Origin: Paenibacillus polysaccharolyticus
Lineage (GTDB): Bacteria; Bacillota; Bacilli; Paenibacillales; Paenibacillaceae
Direction: 5' to 3'
Assembly (NCBI RefSeq): GCF_900102085.1
Contig: NZ_FMVM01000005.1
Location: 1 to 64,000, forward strand
DNA: 64,000 nt
Shown here piece by piece: positions 51,852 through 60,670 of the stretch; position 1 is the first letter of the stretch, and each line of letters opens with the position of its first letter. A program made the translations under genes and the position numbers. Below the pieces are notes generated by a model that was not told where the DNA came from, did no database searches, and saw only the letters and a list, made by a program, of their open reading frames with translations.

Positions 51852-52894
51852 GGCATCATCCCCTTCTGCAGCTTTTTGTTCCGATGCAGCAAATAGGCGA
51901 AAAACGGAGCGCCGACAAAAGCAGTCACGACGCCTAGCGGTATTTCAGTCGGTGCCAGCAAGGAGCGAGCTATGGTGTCCGCCCATACCATAAAAATCGC
52001 ACCGCCAATCGCAGACAAAGGTACCAGCAAGCGATAGTCCGGCCCCACCAGCAAGCGCAAAATATGCGGAATTACCAAGCCAACAAATCCGATGACTCCC
52101 GAAACCGAAACAGCTCCTGCCGTTAGCAATGTACCTACAGCCAGCACAGATAACTTGAGCCTGTCCACACCAACACCAATATGCGCTGCCTGACGTTCAC
52201 CTAGTGCCAAGACATTCAGCGAACGTGCCCGGCTCCATAGAAAAATCAGTCCAAGCAGAAAATACGGGAAAAGGATGGTCGTATACGACCACCCGCGCAG
52301 TGCCAGACTTCCCATCATCCAGTATATAATTTCATTGATTGTCTGCTTCGACATGGTCGATAGGAAGGAAACGACCGCCCCCAAGAAACTTTGCATGACC
52401 ACACCTGCCAGAATGAGGCTATGCGTTGGTATTTTACGTCCTTCACGAGCCAGCGACAGCACGAACCATAACGTGATTACCCCGGTCAAAAAAGCAACCA
52501 GCGGCAATGTCCAAATACCAATGATAGCGTACTGCAAACCAAAGAATATCAGGAACGCCGCCCCCACCGAAGCACCAGAGGAAACCCCCAGTGTGAATGG
52601 ATCAGCAAGCGGATTACGCAACACACCTTGAAATCCTGCACCTGCAATCGCTAACGAAGCACCTACGAGCATCGCAAGCAAGACACGCGGGAAACGCACC
52701 TTCCATATGATTTGTTCGGCGGCCTTGTTCCAATCAGGTGTAATCCAGTCGCCCACCCATGGCAATTTGTGAACGAGAATACCAGCGATGTCCCGGATGG
52801 GCAACGCCACTGAACCGATGCCCGTGCAGACGAGCACGGTAAGCACCAGCAGCGCCATGCCCATCGTTCCGAACAGGATCAGCTTTCTGCTCAT
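51848..52894 (-). CDS. btuC: cobalamin ABC transporter permease
   Basis: A 348-residue FecCD/BtuC permease with about ten helices. VRFPRVLLAMLVGASLAIAGAGFQGVLRNPLADPFTLGVSSGAS, read in parts, is the conserved first half, and GVIGFVGLVIPHILRLLVGPDYR is the coupling region contacting the ATPase. ATG 52894 overlaps the btuF stop by 4 bp. Confidence 0.93.
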   Translation of the reverse strand: MSRKLILFGTMGMALLVLTVLVCTGIGSVALPIRDIAGILVHKLPWVGDWITPDWNKAAEQIIWKVRFPRVLLAMLVGASLAIAGAGFQGVLRNPLADPFTLGVSSGASVGAAFLIFFGLQYAIIGIWTLPLVAFLTGVITLWFVLSLAREGRKIPTHSLILAGVVMQSFLGAVVSFLSTMSKQTINEIIYWMMGSLALRGWSYTTILFPYFLLGLIFLWSRARSLNVLALGERQAAHIGVGVDRLKLSVLAVGTLLTAGAVSVSGVIGFVGLVIPHILRLLVGPDYRLLVPLSAIGGAIFMVWADTIARSLLAPTEIPLGVVTAFVGAPFFAYLLHRNKKLQKGMMP

Positions 52895-53883
52895 TTGAAC
52901 AGGTCAGGATAGATCGCTTTGGCAACATCTTTCAACCCTTGAGTTACGCGCGGTCCTGGACGGCTCAGCAAGTTAGCATCGAGCCCAATCACAGCATTGT
53001 TTTTCACCGCCGTAATTTGATCCCAGCCGCTACGTGCCTTGATGATCTGATCCAGCGTCTTGTTGTCCTCAACTACGTCATTGGCGTACAAGATAACATC
53101 CGGGTTAGAGGCAATGACATTTTCCTCGTTAATTTGGTACCAACTCTCTTTGTCGGCAGCAATATTGGTAGCCCCGGCTACGTTGATCAGTTCGTCCATG
53201 AACTCACCTTTACCAACCGTCCAGCCTGGGGAGAACTCGATGTATACTTTTTTCTTCTCTTCCGGTTTTACGGCTTTTACCGCTTCCGTTACATCTGTTA
53301 CATCTTTCTTCATCTGCGTGACAAGCTTCTGAGCTTGCTCTTGATGATCGGTGATTTTACCGAAGGTTTCGATATTGTTTATTACATCGTCGATAGATTT
53401 AGGATCCGTTTTGAAAATGGTAATGCCTAGTTCACGCAGCTTTTTCACCGCATCCTCACTCATAGAAATGCCAGTGAACACGATGTCCGCATCTGCTGCA
53501 ATAATGGACTCCTCGTTTGGCTTGGTGACACCGCCCATTTTTGCTTTTGTTTTCGCTGCTTCTGGATAATCATCATAGTCGGATACGCCAATAATCTCAT
53601 TATCCAGTCCGAGGGCAAACAGAGACTCTGTTTCAGCCGGAGATACCGAGACGATTTTGGTTGGTGCTTTTTCAAAAGTGAAAGACTCGCCCGTTGAATC
53701 TGTAACGGTCAGTGGATATTGAGTTTTCAGATCCGTTTGCGTTTGTTCCTGTGACTGCTCCTGTGCAGGTTGCTGTGAGCTGCCCGCACCTTCTTTTGTT
53801 GCGGTATTACCGCATCCAGCCAGCGCCAGTGCCAGTATTGCTGCGCTCAACAGTGATGTGAGTGCTTTCCAGTTCTTAATCAT
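52891..53883 (-). CDS. btuF: cobalamin-binding lipoprotein
   Basis: A 330-residue periplasmic-binding-protein-like lipoprotein with lipobox LALALAGC, a Gln/Ser/Glu linker and a TroA/BtuF-like domain (APTKIVSVSPAETESLFALG, GVSDYDDYPEAAK, YINVAGAT-type segment near residue 240). ATG 53883 follows AAGGGGAG; the frame is open far upstream to 54159 but runs through the repeat element and has no translation signal. It is the first gene of a riboswitch-controlled operon. Substrate: corrinoid, by regulation and context. Confidence 0.92.
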   Translation of the reverse strand: MIKNWKALTSLLSAAILALALAGCGNTATKEGAGSSQQPAQEQSQEQTQTDLKTQYPLTVTDSTGESFTFEKAPTKIVSVSPAETESLFALGLDNEIIGVSDYDDYPEAAKTKAKMGGVTKPNEESIIAADADIVFTGISMSEDAVKKLRELGITIFKTDPKSIDDVINNIETFGKITDHQEQAQKLVTQMKKDVTDVTEAVKAVKPEEKKKVYIEFSPGWTVGKGEFMDELINVAGATNIAADKESWYQINEENVIASNPDVILYANDVVEDNKTLDQIIKARSGWDQITAVKNNAVIGLDANLLSRPGPRVTQGLKDVAKAIYPDLFK

Positions 53884-53932
53884 TGATTTAAACTCCCCTT
53901 CTCTATCTGTACTATTGTTGTTGCTTTTGTTA

Positions 53933-54083
53933 TATACACGAGGCCACTCCGATTGCAGTACCATTTTCCGATCGCTGTTATCCCCAGATTTTTTTGATTC
54001 CTTTTCAAAGGGAAAAATCCGGTGATAAATGCGAACACTTCGTTTCTCCAAATTGGTTCTGCACTCTCCGTTAAACGTGTATA
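53933..54083 (-). repeat. MITE-like dispersed element, copy 2 (151 bp, shortened)
   Basis: Bounded by TATACACG and CGTGTATA. It keeps the main core hairpin but lacks the second AGCTTTCT hairpin present in copies 1 and 3. It lies between the riboswitch terminator and btuF, 49 bp from the start codon, in the same gene-relative orientation as the other copies. Confidence 0.85.
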
Positions 54084-54109
54084 TGATGACTCCACTATAT
54101 CGTGTACAA

Positions 54110-54147
54110 CAAGAAAAATCCCTTATCCTTAAGCAAGGATCAGGGAT
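54110..54147 (-). terminator. riboswitch expression-platform terminator
   Basis: On the minus strand ATCCCTGATCCTT, loop GCTT, AAGGATAAGGGAT (one mismatch), then TTTTTCTTGTT. Confidence 0.88.
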
Positions 54148-54189
54148 GACGTCTCGCATACGGCAATCTGTACATGTAACAGCGGCTAG

Positions 54190-54425
54190 CTGTCCATGCG
54201 CACAGAATGGCCCGAAACGTTGTCCTTTCCTCGAAGGAACACCGGCTTGTACGTCCAGGGCTGGTAATCTGACTTACAGGATGATTCCTGTTTCACAGTG
54301 GCGGGACCGTGCCGGATTTGCACCAGCTTCCCCATTTTACCCTTGTGCGCATGATAACTTGTCCTTGTTCTTCATGAACAACAACGGATTGGCACGCGGG
54401 ACCCTTGGTCGCTAAAGATGGTTAA
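54190..54425 (-). promoter_or_regulatory. cobalamin riboswitch
   Basis: On the minus strand the conserved blocks appear in order: GGGTCCCGCGTGCC, GGTGCAAATCCGGCACGG, CCCGCCACTGTGA, AAGTCAGATTACCAGCCC (B12-box region) and GTTCCTTCGAGGAAAGGAC. It precedes a terminator and the btuFCD-cobTUSQ operon, so adenosylcobalamin should switch the operon off. Confidence 0.95.
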
Positions 54426-54529
54426 TTCAGGTCAAACATAGTCGTAGTGCTCATCGCACGAATCACGTCAGTTCAGGCGTCTCAGCCCATCATACCCAAT
54501 ATGTCCGTCCGAGTCACACTTCTGTTGTG

Positions 54530-54558
54530 ATTATAGGGTATATTGCAACACCTTACAA
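54530..54558 (-). promoter_or_regulatory. sigma-A promoter overlapping the cobC stop codon
   Basis: On the minus strand TTGTAA (54558-54553), 17 bp, TATAAT (54535-54530). The TAA of the -35 box is the cobC stop codon. It would drive the riboswitch leader. Confidence 0.7.
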
Positions 54559-55212
54559 CCCGATGTACGGAAAATCCATTCGTCTGCCAAGCCAGTGATC
54601 CCCTTGCTTTTCAAGATCAATCTGAATAGCCTGTCCAGGGATGACATGTGTATCCCAAAACCCGACGCCATGGATGAGCCGAGACATCATGTAACGGATG
54701 ACACCGCCATGTGTCACAATAAGTGTCTTGTGTGAATTTTCGTGTGAATGCTCCGACCAGATCTGTTCGTACAGAAAAGAATTCACTCGTTCCGCAAAAG
54801 TCTTCCACGCTTCTCCTTCAGGCGGAGTTACCTTGTGTGGATCATCAATCCAGTCCCGGTACAAGAGATTATCCTTCAATTGCTCATAATTCAGGCCTTC
54901 CCATTGTCCGAAATCATTCTCGCGCAGGCGCGAATCAAACTTCGCCTGTTCAATCAGCTGCGGTGCAATGTGTGCCAGCGTCTGGCGACAACGAAGCAGG
55001 TCACTGCAATACACCACATTCCATGTGAGATCGCGGCACTGCTCGCGTAGCTGAGCCAGCTCTTCTTGTGCATCAGGCAACAGTCCGATGTCGGTATGCC
55101 CCAAATATTTTTTTTCCACATTCCACTGGGTTGTTCCATGACGGATCAGTACGATGCTACGCTTGTACGGAGATTGTTTTGATCCAAGCTGTTCTAATTC
55201 TTTAATTACCAC
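54553..55212 (-). CDS. cobC: alpha-ribazole phosphatase-like histidine phosphatase
   Basis: A 219-residue histidine phosphatase. LIRHGTTQWN holds the phospho-accepting His, RLRENDFGQWEGL is typical of CobC/PhoE members, and VTHGGVIRYM holds the second catalytic His. In this cluster it probably dephosphorylates alpha-ribazole phosphate or adenosylcobalamin phosphate. GTG 55212 has AGGAGGT 8 nt upstream and overlaps the cbiB stop by 7 bp; the upstream frame extension has no site. Confidence 0.9.
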   Translation of the reverse strand: MVIKELEQLGSKQSPYKRSIVLIRHGTTQWNVEKKYLGHTDIGLLPDAQEELAQLREQCRDLTWNVVYCSDLLRCRQTLAHIAPQLIEQAKFDSRLRENDFGQWEGLNYEQLKDNLLYRDWIDDPHKVTPPEGEAWKTFAERVNSFLYEQIWSEHSHENSHKTLIVTHGGVIRYMMSRLIHGVGFWDTHVIPGQAIQIDLEKQGDHWLGRRMDFPYIGL

Positions 55213-56231
55213 AATAGCGCACCTCCTGCTAACCACACACCCAAGGTTGCCAAGAAACAAAAGCCCACAAAAGCTCCCGCCGACCAAAACATCAGCCGCG
55301 TCGTTCGCACGATATCTTCCGACTCCATCGGCCGCGTAGCCTCGCCCATATAAGCTCGAAATGAAGCAACGCCGTGATACACGTTATGCCCGCCCAGCCG
55401 AATGCCTAGTGCTCCAGCGACTGCCGACTCGGGAAAACCGCTATTCGGGCTGGGGTGTAGTCTCGCATCCCGGGCAACCATACGCGCTGCGCCTTTGGCA
55501 TCCAGTTTCAGCACCCATGCGCCTACAATTAACAGCAGAGCGGTCACGCGAGCGGGAATCCAGTTAGCCCAGTCATCAAGCCGTGCGGAGGCCCACCCGA
55601 GATGAAGATATTTATCATTTTTATATCCAACCATGGAATCCAGTGTATTGACGGCACGGTAGGCCATAGCCAGCGGAGCACCACCAATGAGCGCATAGAA
55701 TAGTGGCGATACAATGGCATCCACAATGTTTTCCGCAACGGTCTCCACCGTTCCCCGAACCACCTCCGGCTCGTCCAGATGTGCCGTATCACGTCCAACA
55801 ATCATACCGAGTGAATGCCTGGCTCCAGGCCAATCCTGCTGTTTCAGGTGGCGATACACTTCCATGCCTGCATCACGCAAACCTTTGGAAGCAATCGTTG
55901 TTGCGATCAGAATAATTTCGGCTGCAGCCGCCAAGATCGGATGAATCAGACCTAATAGAAACAAAAGCCCCCATGTGACAGCAAAAGAACCTCCCGCAAT
56001 CAAGATCGGGAACCAGATCCCCGCTTTTTTCAGCCCATTATCTGTATGTACACGTGCCCTCATAATACTCTCCAATGCCGAGATGCCTTTCCCCATGCCG
56101 ATAACGGGATGCGGAATCCAGCGCGGGTCTCCGATGCACCGATCTAATATGTATGCAAGAATGATGATCCAAGCTCCAGACATGCCAATCCAGAACGTTG
56201 ATGTCCATAGATGCTCCAATTCAAATGTCAT
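55206..56231 (-). CDS. cbiB: adenosylcobinamide-phosphate synthase
   Basis: A 341-residue membrane enzyme that joins adenosylcobyric acid to aminopropanol phosphate. ILDRCIGDPRWIPHPVIGMGKGI is the conserved start; GRDTAHLDEPEVVRGTVETVAENIVDAIVSPLFYALIGGAPLAMAYRAVNTLDSMVGY is the core, read in parts. About four membrane helices. The start overlaps cbiZ by 11 bp. Confidence 0.94.
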   Translation of the reverse strand: MTFELEHLWTSTFWIGMSGAWIIILAYILDRCIGDPRWIPHPVIGMGKGISALESIMRARVHTDNGLKKAGIWFPILIAGGSFAVTWGLLFLLGLIHPILAAAAEIILIATTIASKGLRDAGMEVYRHLKQQDWPGARHSLGMIVGRDTAHLDEPEVVRGTVETVAENIVDAIVSPLFYALIGGAPLAMAYRAVNTLDSMVGYKNDKYLHLGWASARLDDWANWIPARVTALLLIVGAWVLKLDAKGAARMVARDARLHPSPNSGFPESAVAGALGIRLGGHNVYHGVASFRAYMGEATRPMESEDIVRTTRLMFWSAGAFVGFCFLATLGVWLAGGALLW

Positions 56232-57018
56232 TACTGTGCCCGTTCCTTTCTTTCCATTGCAATCCGGCCTGAAGGCTTTCTGTCACCGTGTCATATACCA
56301 GTCTGCCGATGGCCGCTCCCAAAGCAGTAGCCGTGCCCGCATATGTGTGAAGTGGCTGGCTATCATCTACAGCAGTCTGACGTACAGCCAGCACAATGGC
56401 ATCGGTTGTTGTGCCTGTGGCAGAGAGTCCATTCTCAGAATCAACAATACCTGCATCAGCAAGGGCAGCAGCCTTGGCCTCCACGGCCGTCTGAACCGCA
56501 TTAACCATCGCTCCCGGGGTCATCTGTCCGTTGAACCACAGCATGATATTAATCGTGCCAGGGATATATGGAATTCTGTTTTGTTTTTTCCCACGGACAT
56601 CAAACACGGTTCTATCGGAACCTGCTCGTGCTGCATTGGATACTCCTGCAGTCGTACAGCACAACAGTCCAAAATCCGAACTCGTATACTCCTGAATAGA
56701 GGTATGTTCCAATCTGACCGCAGTTAACAATCCGGCACAATGATCAGCTTGCTCTTGCCATTCATACAGCGCCTCTGCGATATCACGGGGTGGATCATCA
56801 CAACGGTAATGTTTGTCCACATAGATGTTAAAGACGCGGTTTAATTCAAGCATCCCGCCGCCATATACAGCGCTGGAAAGTGCGAGAGCAGGTTGTGGGC
56901 TCTGAGCTTTAACATGCCGTTCATGGGCAGCGATGTACAGACCCGGCCAGGAAGAGGACACGTAGATATTCTCATCTCTTTTTCCATCTGTAAAATAGTT
57001 ATAAAACGGGAGTGTCAC
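56221..57018 (-). CDS. cbiZ: adenosylcobinamide amidohydrolase
   Basis: A 265-residue CbiZ-family protein. It cleaves the aminopropanol side chain of cobinamide or pseudocobalamin to give cobyric acid, allowing the lower ligand to be remodelled. ALALSSAVYGGGM, TTAGVSNAARAGSD, PGTINIMLWFNGQMTPGAM and GLSATGTTTDAIVLA are the conserved segments. GTG 57018 follows AAGGGAGGG and overlaps cobD by 4 bp. Confidence 0.93.
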   Translation of the reverse strand: MTLPFYNYFTDGKRDENIYVSSSWPGLYIAAHERHVKAQSPQPALALSSAVYGGGMLELNRVFNIYVDKHYRCDDPPRDIAEALYEWQEQADHCAGLLTAVRLEHTSIQEYTSSDFGLLCCTTAGVSNAARAGSDRTVFDVRGKKQNRIPYIPGTINIMLWFNGQMTPGAMVNAVQTAVEAKAAALADAGIVDSENGLSATGTTTDAIVLAVRQTAVDDSQPLHTYAGTATALGAAIGRLVYDTVTESLQAGLQWKERNGHSNDI

Positions 57019-58205
57019 AACCGTTTCCCTCCCTTTATTTTTTCAAAATGTTGCGTATGCCCCTGCTGAATCCCCTGATCGACAGATGCCATATCCACGT
57101 CCTGATCCCCGCTTTGTTCAAGCACACTTCCGAGCACTTCAAGCAACCTGTCGTTGGCTTCAGCACCTTTGACCGCAAAACGTACATGTCCTGCCTCAAG
57201 CCCCGGATACATGGCACAGCTACGAATCAGAATACCCCGCCGCCCCAGAGCTTCCTGCATAGAAGCCGCTGTCCAGGGTTCCGGCACACGCACCAAAATG
57301 AAATTGGCTTCACCAGACGTTACGCTACACCCATACGACTCCAGTACCTGGATTAAACGTGTCCGTTCAATCGTAATCTGCGATATCGTGTCCAGCTCGA
57401 ACCGTTCCCCGCTGCGCAGACAGGCTTCTCCTGCAATAAGAGCCAGTCCGTTGACACTCCAGGTGACTTGTTTCTCCGTCATCGCCTGTATGTACTTCGA
57501 ATGACCTATAGCATATCCGAGACGCAGACCCGGAATCGCATAAAACTTCGTCATCGAACGGATGATGATCACATGCGGATATTGATTCAGATCAGGAGCG
57601 AGTGACTGTCGCAGGGCCGGTGGAATAAAATCGATAAACGCTTCATCAATAACGAGCACGGTACCCGTCTTTTCGGCTTTCCGCGCTAACCTATGCAGTG
57701 TCTCCACCGGATATTGTACACCGTTTGGGTTGTTTGGCTGTCCAAGAAAGAGCAGGTCTACCTTTTCCATCAACTGTTCGATATGTTCAGCTGGCGCTTT
57801 CCAATTCAGCTCTTCAAACCCTTCCGTATGCAGAATCTCCGCACCGAATTGCCGTGCCAAAGCGCGATATTCCGAGAAACCCGGTTCCACTGTTCCAACC
57901 TTGCACGGAGCAAGTGCCAGCAGGATCAATGCCATACTTTCAGCCGCACCATTCCCTACGGAAATTTGCTCTTGTGTTACTCCCAAACGTTCACCCAGAA
58001 GCGCTTTGAATCCCCGATGGCCCGGGTCAGGGTAACGAAGCACCGAATGCAGACCTTGCTGTAATGCTTCCAAAACCTCTTTGGGAGGGCCTAAAGGGTT
58101 GATATTAGCGCTATAATCCAGAAAATCCGCTGCATTGCCTCCAAACCTCGAAGCTGCGGTCTCCACATCTCCACCATGTCCGAACACTTCGATATAACCG
58201 GTCAT
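57015..58205 (-). CDS. cobD: L-threonine-O-3-phosphate decarboxylase
   Basis: A 396-residue PLP enzyme of aminotransferase fold. It makes (R)-1-amino-2-propanol phosphate for CbiB. GHGGDVETAASRFGGNAADFLDYSANINPLGPP is the characteristic start, read in parts; IDEAFIDF and the PLP lysine region RSMTKFYAIPGLRLGYAIG are present. First gene of the cobD-cbiZ-cbiB-cobC unit. GAGGATGACGGAAG lies upstream of the ATG. Confidence 0.93.
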   Translation of the reverse strand: MTGYIEVFGHGGDVETAASRFGGNAADFLDYSANINPLGPPKEVLEALQQGLHSVLRYPDPGHRGFKALLGERLGVTQEQISVGNGAAESMALILLALAPCKVGTVEPGFSEYRALARQFGAEILHTEGFEELNWKAPAEHIEQLMEKVDLLFLGQPNNPNGVQYPVETLHRLARKAEKTGTVLVIDEAFIDFIPPALRQSLAPDLNQYPHVIIIRSMTKFYAIPGLRLGYAIGHSKYIQAMTEKQVTWSVNGLALIAGEACLRSGERFELDTISQITIERTRLIQVLESYGCSVTSGEANFILVRVPEPWTAASMQEALGRRGILIRSCAMYPGLEAGHVRFAVKGAEANDRLLEVLGSVLEQSGDQDVDMASVDQGIQQGHTQHFEKIKGGKRL

Positions 58206-58236
58206 TCTTCCGTCATCCTCTCTCTATGTTCTTTTT

Positions 58237-58266
58237 ATTATGGATGTCGTAGGTGGGATGGGTCAA
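58237..58266 (-). promoter_or_regulatory. candidate sigma-A promoter of cobD operon
   Basis: On the minus strand TTGACC (58266-58261), 18 bp, CATAAT (58242-58237), 32 bp before cobD. No riboswitch is seen in this short leader. Confidence 0.6.
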
Positions 58267-58338
58267 TCCTGTATTCCTTCTCCATTCATCTGTTTGTCAA
58301 GAGTCGGGCCCAAATCCGCCTTTATCTACTTGTTTTCT

Positions 58339-58367
58339 TTGTGTCCCAACGACAATTCGTTTACAAT
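58339..58367 (+). promoter_or_regulatory. candidate sigma-A promoter of lplA
   Basis: TTGTGT (58339-58344), 17 bp, TACAAT (58362-58367), about 100 bp before the lipoate ligase start. Confidence 0.6.
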
Positions 58368-58468
58368 AGAAGAGGAATTTCAGGAACTTCAGTTTTCTGA
58401 TTCTTTTGTACGAGTATCACTACATAAGGGGCTACTCGCCTCTCACATACATTAATGGAGGAATGACC

Positions 58469-59473
58469 ATGCTGTTTGTAGATAACCAGGGCATTACAGA
58501 TCCTTCTGTAAACCTCGCGATTGAGGAGTACATTTTGAAACATCTGCCGATGGAGGATGACAGCTACCTGCTGTTTTACATCAACCGTCCGTCAATCATC
58601 ATTGGCAAACACCAAAATACGATTGAAGAGATTAATATCGAATACGTTCAGGATAACGGTGTGCAGGTGGTACGTCGTCTTTCCGGGGGCGGGGCGGTGT
58701 ATCACGATCTGGGCAACCTGAACTTCAGTTTTATTACCGCGGATGACGGTCAGTCCTTCCATAATTTCCGCAAATTTACCCAGCCTGTAGTTGAAGCGCT
58801 ACACGAACTTGGCGTCAATGCCGAGTTGACCGGGCGCAATGATCTGCAAGTCGGCGAAAAGAAAATTTCGGGCAACGCCCAATTCGCTACCCGCGGACGT
58901 ATGTTCAGTCACGGCACGCTGATGTTTGATCTGAATCTGGAGCACGTTCAGGCATCTCTGAACGTCAATCCCGAGAAATTCAAATCCAAGAGCACCAAGT
59001 CGGTACGCAGCCGCGTTGCCAACATTCGTGATCTGATTGACACCAATCTGACGATTGAAGAGTTCCGTGATGAGTTGCTTCGTCACATTTTCCGCATGGA
59101 GCCGCAGGACGTTCCTCAGTACAAGCTGACCGAGAAGGACTGGGATAAGATTAAAGAAATCTCGGCGGAGCGTTATAACAATTGGGACTGGAACTATGGT
59201 CTGTCACCGGAAAGCAATGTGAAGCATACCCGCAAATTCCCGGTGGGCATCATCGATCTGCGCATGAACATCAAGGATGGGCGTATCGAAGATATTAAAA
59301 TCTTCGGCGATTTCTTCGGTGTTGGCGATGTAGCGGATATCGAGGACATGTTACGCGGCAAGCGTTATGACGAGACTGAAGTGCGTTCAGCCCTGGAAGG
59401 TCTCGATGTGAAGCATTACTTCGGCAACCTGGAGCTGGAAGACTTTATCGGTCTTGTTTTCCTGGAAGAGTAA
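58469..59473 (+). CDS. lplA: lipoate--protein ligase
   Basis: A 334-residue ligase that activates lipoate with ATP and attaches it to E2 and GcvH lipoyl domains. RRLSGGGAVYHDLGNLNFSF and the Lys in KISGNAQFATRGRMFSHGTLMFD, read in parts, form the active site. The C-terminal accessory domain (about 250-330) is present, as in B. subtilis LplJ. ATG 58469 has ATGGAGGA 7 nt upstream; ATG 58463 lies within reach but closer. Confidence 0.94.
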   Translation: MLFVDNQGITDPSVNLAIEEYILKHLPMEDDSYLLFYINRPSIIIGKHQNTIEEINIEYVQDNGVQVVRRLSGGGAVYHDLGNLNFSFITADDGQSFHNFRKFTQPVVEALHELGVNAELTGRNDLQVGEKKISGNAQFATRGRMFSHGTLMFDLNLEHVQASLNVNPEKFKSKSTKSVRSRVANIRDLIDTNLTIEEFRDELLRHIFRMEPQDVPQYKLTEKDWDKIKEISAERYNNWDWNYGLSPESNVKHTRKFPVGIIDLRMNIKDGRIEDIKIFGDFFGVGDVADIEDMLRGKRYDETEVRSALEGLDVKHYFGNLELEDFIGLVFLEE

Positions 59474-59558
59474 ATAAGGTAATACGACATTTAGATGAGT
59501 ATGGATTGTTTGAACGAATTTTCGATGACACCTCTAACGGAAAAGGCAGAACTATTCG

Positions 59559-59746
59559 TTTACACAATAACGGAGAAGACAGAAAAAAACTGGAGAAGTG
59601 AAGCGTTCGCCTAAAAGCTTTCTGCAAGAAAGCTACATCGGAAGCATATGCTTATCACCGGATTTTCTCCCTTCTAAAAGGGATTCAAAAAATCTGGGGA
59701 TAACAGCGATCGGAAGGTTATTCTGTCTTCGGAGTGTTCGTGTAAA
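59559..59746 (+). repeat. MITE-like dispersed element, copy 3 (188 bp)
   Basis: Bounded by TTTACAC and GTGTAAA. The plus strand carries AGCTTTCTGCAAGAAAGCT, then TTATCACCGGATTTTC facing AAAAAATCTGGGGATAA. It lies 92 bp upstream of the HAD gene, in the same gene-relative orientation as copies 1 and 2, and fills half the 365-bp gap. Confidence 0.85.
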
Positions 59747-59838
59747 TCATCGGTGGTTCTGCGTTTGGAGTGACTCGTGTAATCTATTTATTTCGTTCAA
59801 TGAAATAGACACAGATAAAAAAAGGAGAGAAACATCAC

Positions 59839-60642
59839 ATGACTTACAAACTCATTGCCATCGACATCGATGACACTCTGATCAATGACAACAAGGAAGT
59901 TACACCCGCTACGCAAACGGCTTTGGAGCAAGCGGTAGCACACGGAGTAGTAGTAACCCTCGCGACAGGACGCGCTTACGCTTCCGCACAGACACTTGCA
60001 CGCCAAACCAAGCTGAACGTGCCGATTATTACGTATCAGGGGGCTTTGGTGAAAAACCTGCTTGATGAAAAAGTGCTCTATGAGCGCTATGTGCCGCAAG
60101 AAGCTTCCCGCAAATTGTTCGACTACTGCCTGGAGAAAAACTTGCATCTGCAAACGTACATCGACGACAAGCTGTATGCTCGTGAAGAAAACCAAAAACT
60201 GCTTGATTATGCCAAACTAAACGGCACGCAATATTACATCGAGTCTGACTTCATCAAAGTCATTGAACAACCAACACCAAAACTGCTCATTATTGATGAG
60301 CCGGATTATTTGGACCAAGTCGCTGTAGAGCTTCGTGAACTGCTGGGATCTGAAGTGCACATCACCAAATCCAAGCCGTATTTCCTCGAAATTATGCATA
60401 AAGAAGGCACGAAAGGTCACGCACTGACGTTCCTGGCCGACCATTTCGGTCACGAACTCAGCGAGTGCATCGCCATCGGCGACTCTTGGAACGATCACGA
60501 GATGTTGGAAGTCGCTGGTCTTGGTGTAGCGATGGGCAACGCCATCCCTGCGCTGAAAGAATTAGCAGACTATATTACGGCGAGCAACAACGAAGACGGC
60601 GTAAAAGAAGTTATCGAGAAGTTTGTACTGAACGCAGAGTAA
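59839..60642 (+). CDS. Cof-type HAD-IIB phosphatase
   Basis: A 267-residue sugar-phosphate-type HAD hydrolase. Motif I is DIDDTLIND with the nucleophilic and acid/base Asp, motif II region VTLATGRAYAS, motif III Lys in EGTKGHAL and motif IV IAIGDSWNDHEMLEVAG. A C2-type cap domain covers about 85-200. AAAAGGAGAG precedes the ATG. YxeH/YwpJ-like; substrate unknown. Confidence 0.92.
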   Translation: MTYKLIAIDIDDTLINDNKEVTPATQTALEQAVAHGVVVTLATGRAYASAQTLARQTKLNVPIITYQGALVKNLLDEKVLYERYVPQEASRKLFDYCLEKNLHLQTYIDDKLYAREENQKLLDYAKLNGTQYYIESDFIKVIEQPTPKLLIIDEPDYLDQVAVELRELLGSEVHITKSKPYFLEIMHKEGTKGHALTFLADHFGHELSECIAIGDSWNDHEMLEVAGLGVAMGNAIPALKELADYITASNNEDGVKEVIEKFVLNAE

Positions 60643-60670
60643 AATCATCTGTAGTTTTGCAAAAACAAGA

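Noticed and set aside
53884..54159. Upstream extension of btuF by 92 codons
   Set aside because: It would translate the repeat element and the riboswitch terminator. A proper ribosome binding site, start and lipoprotein signal peptide exist at 53883.
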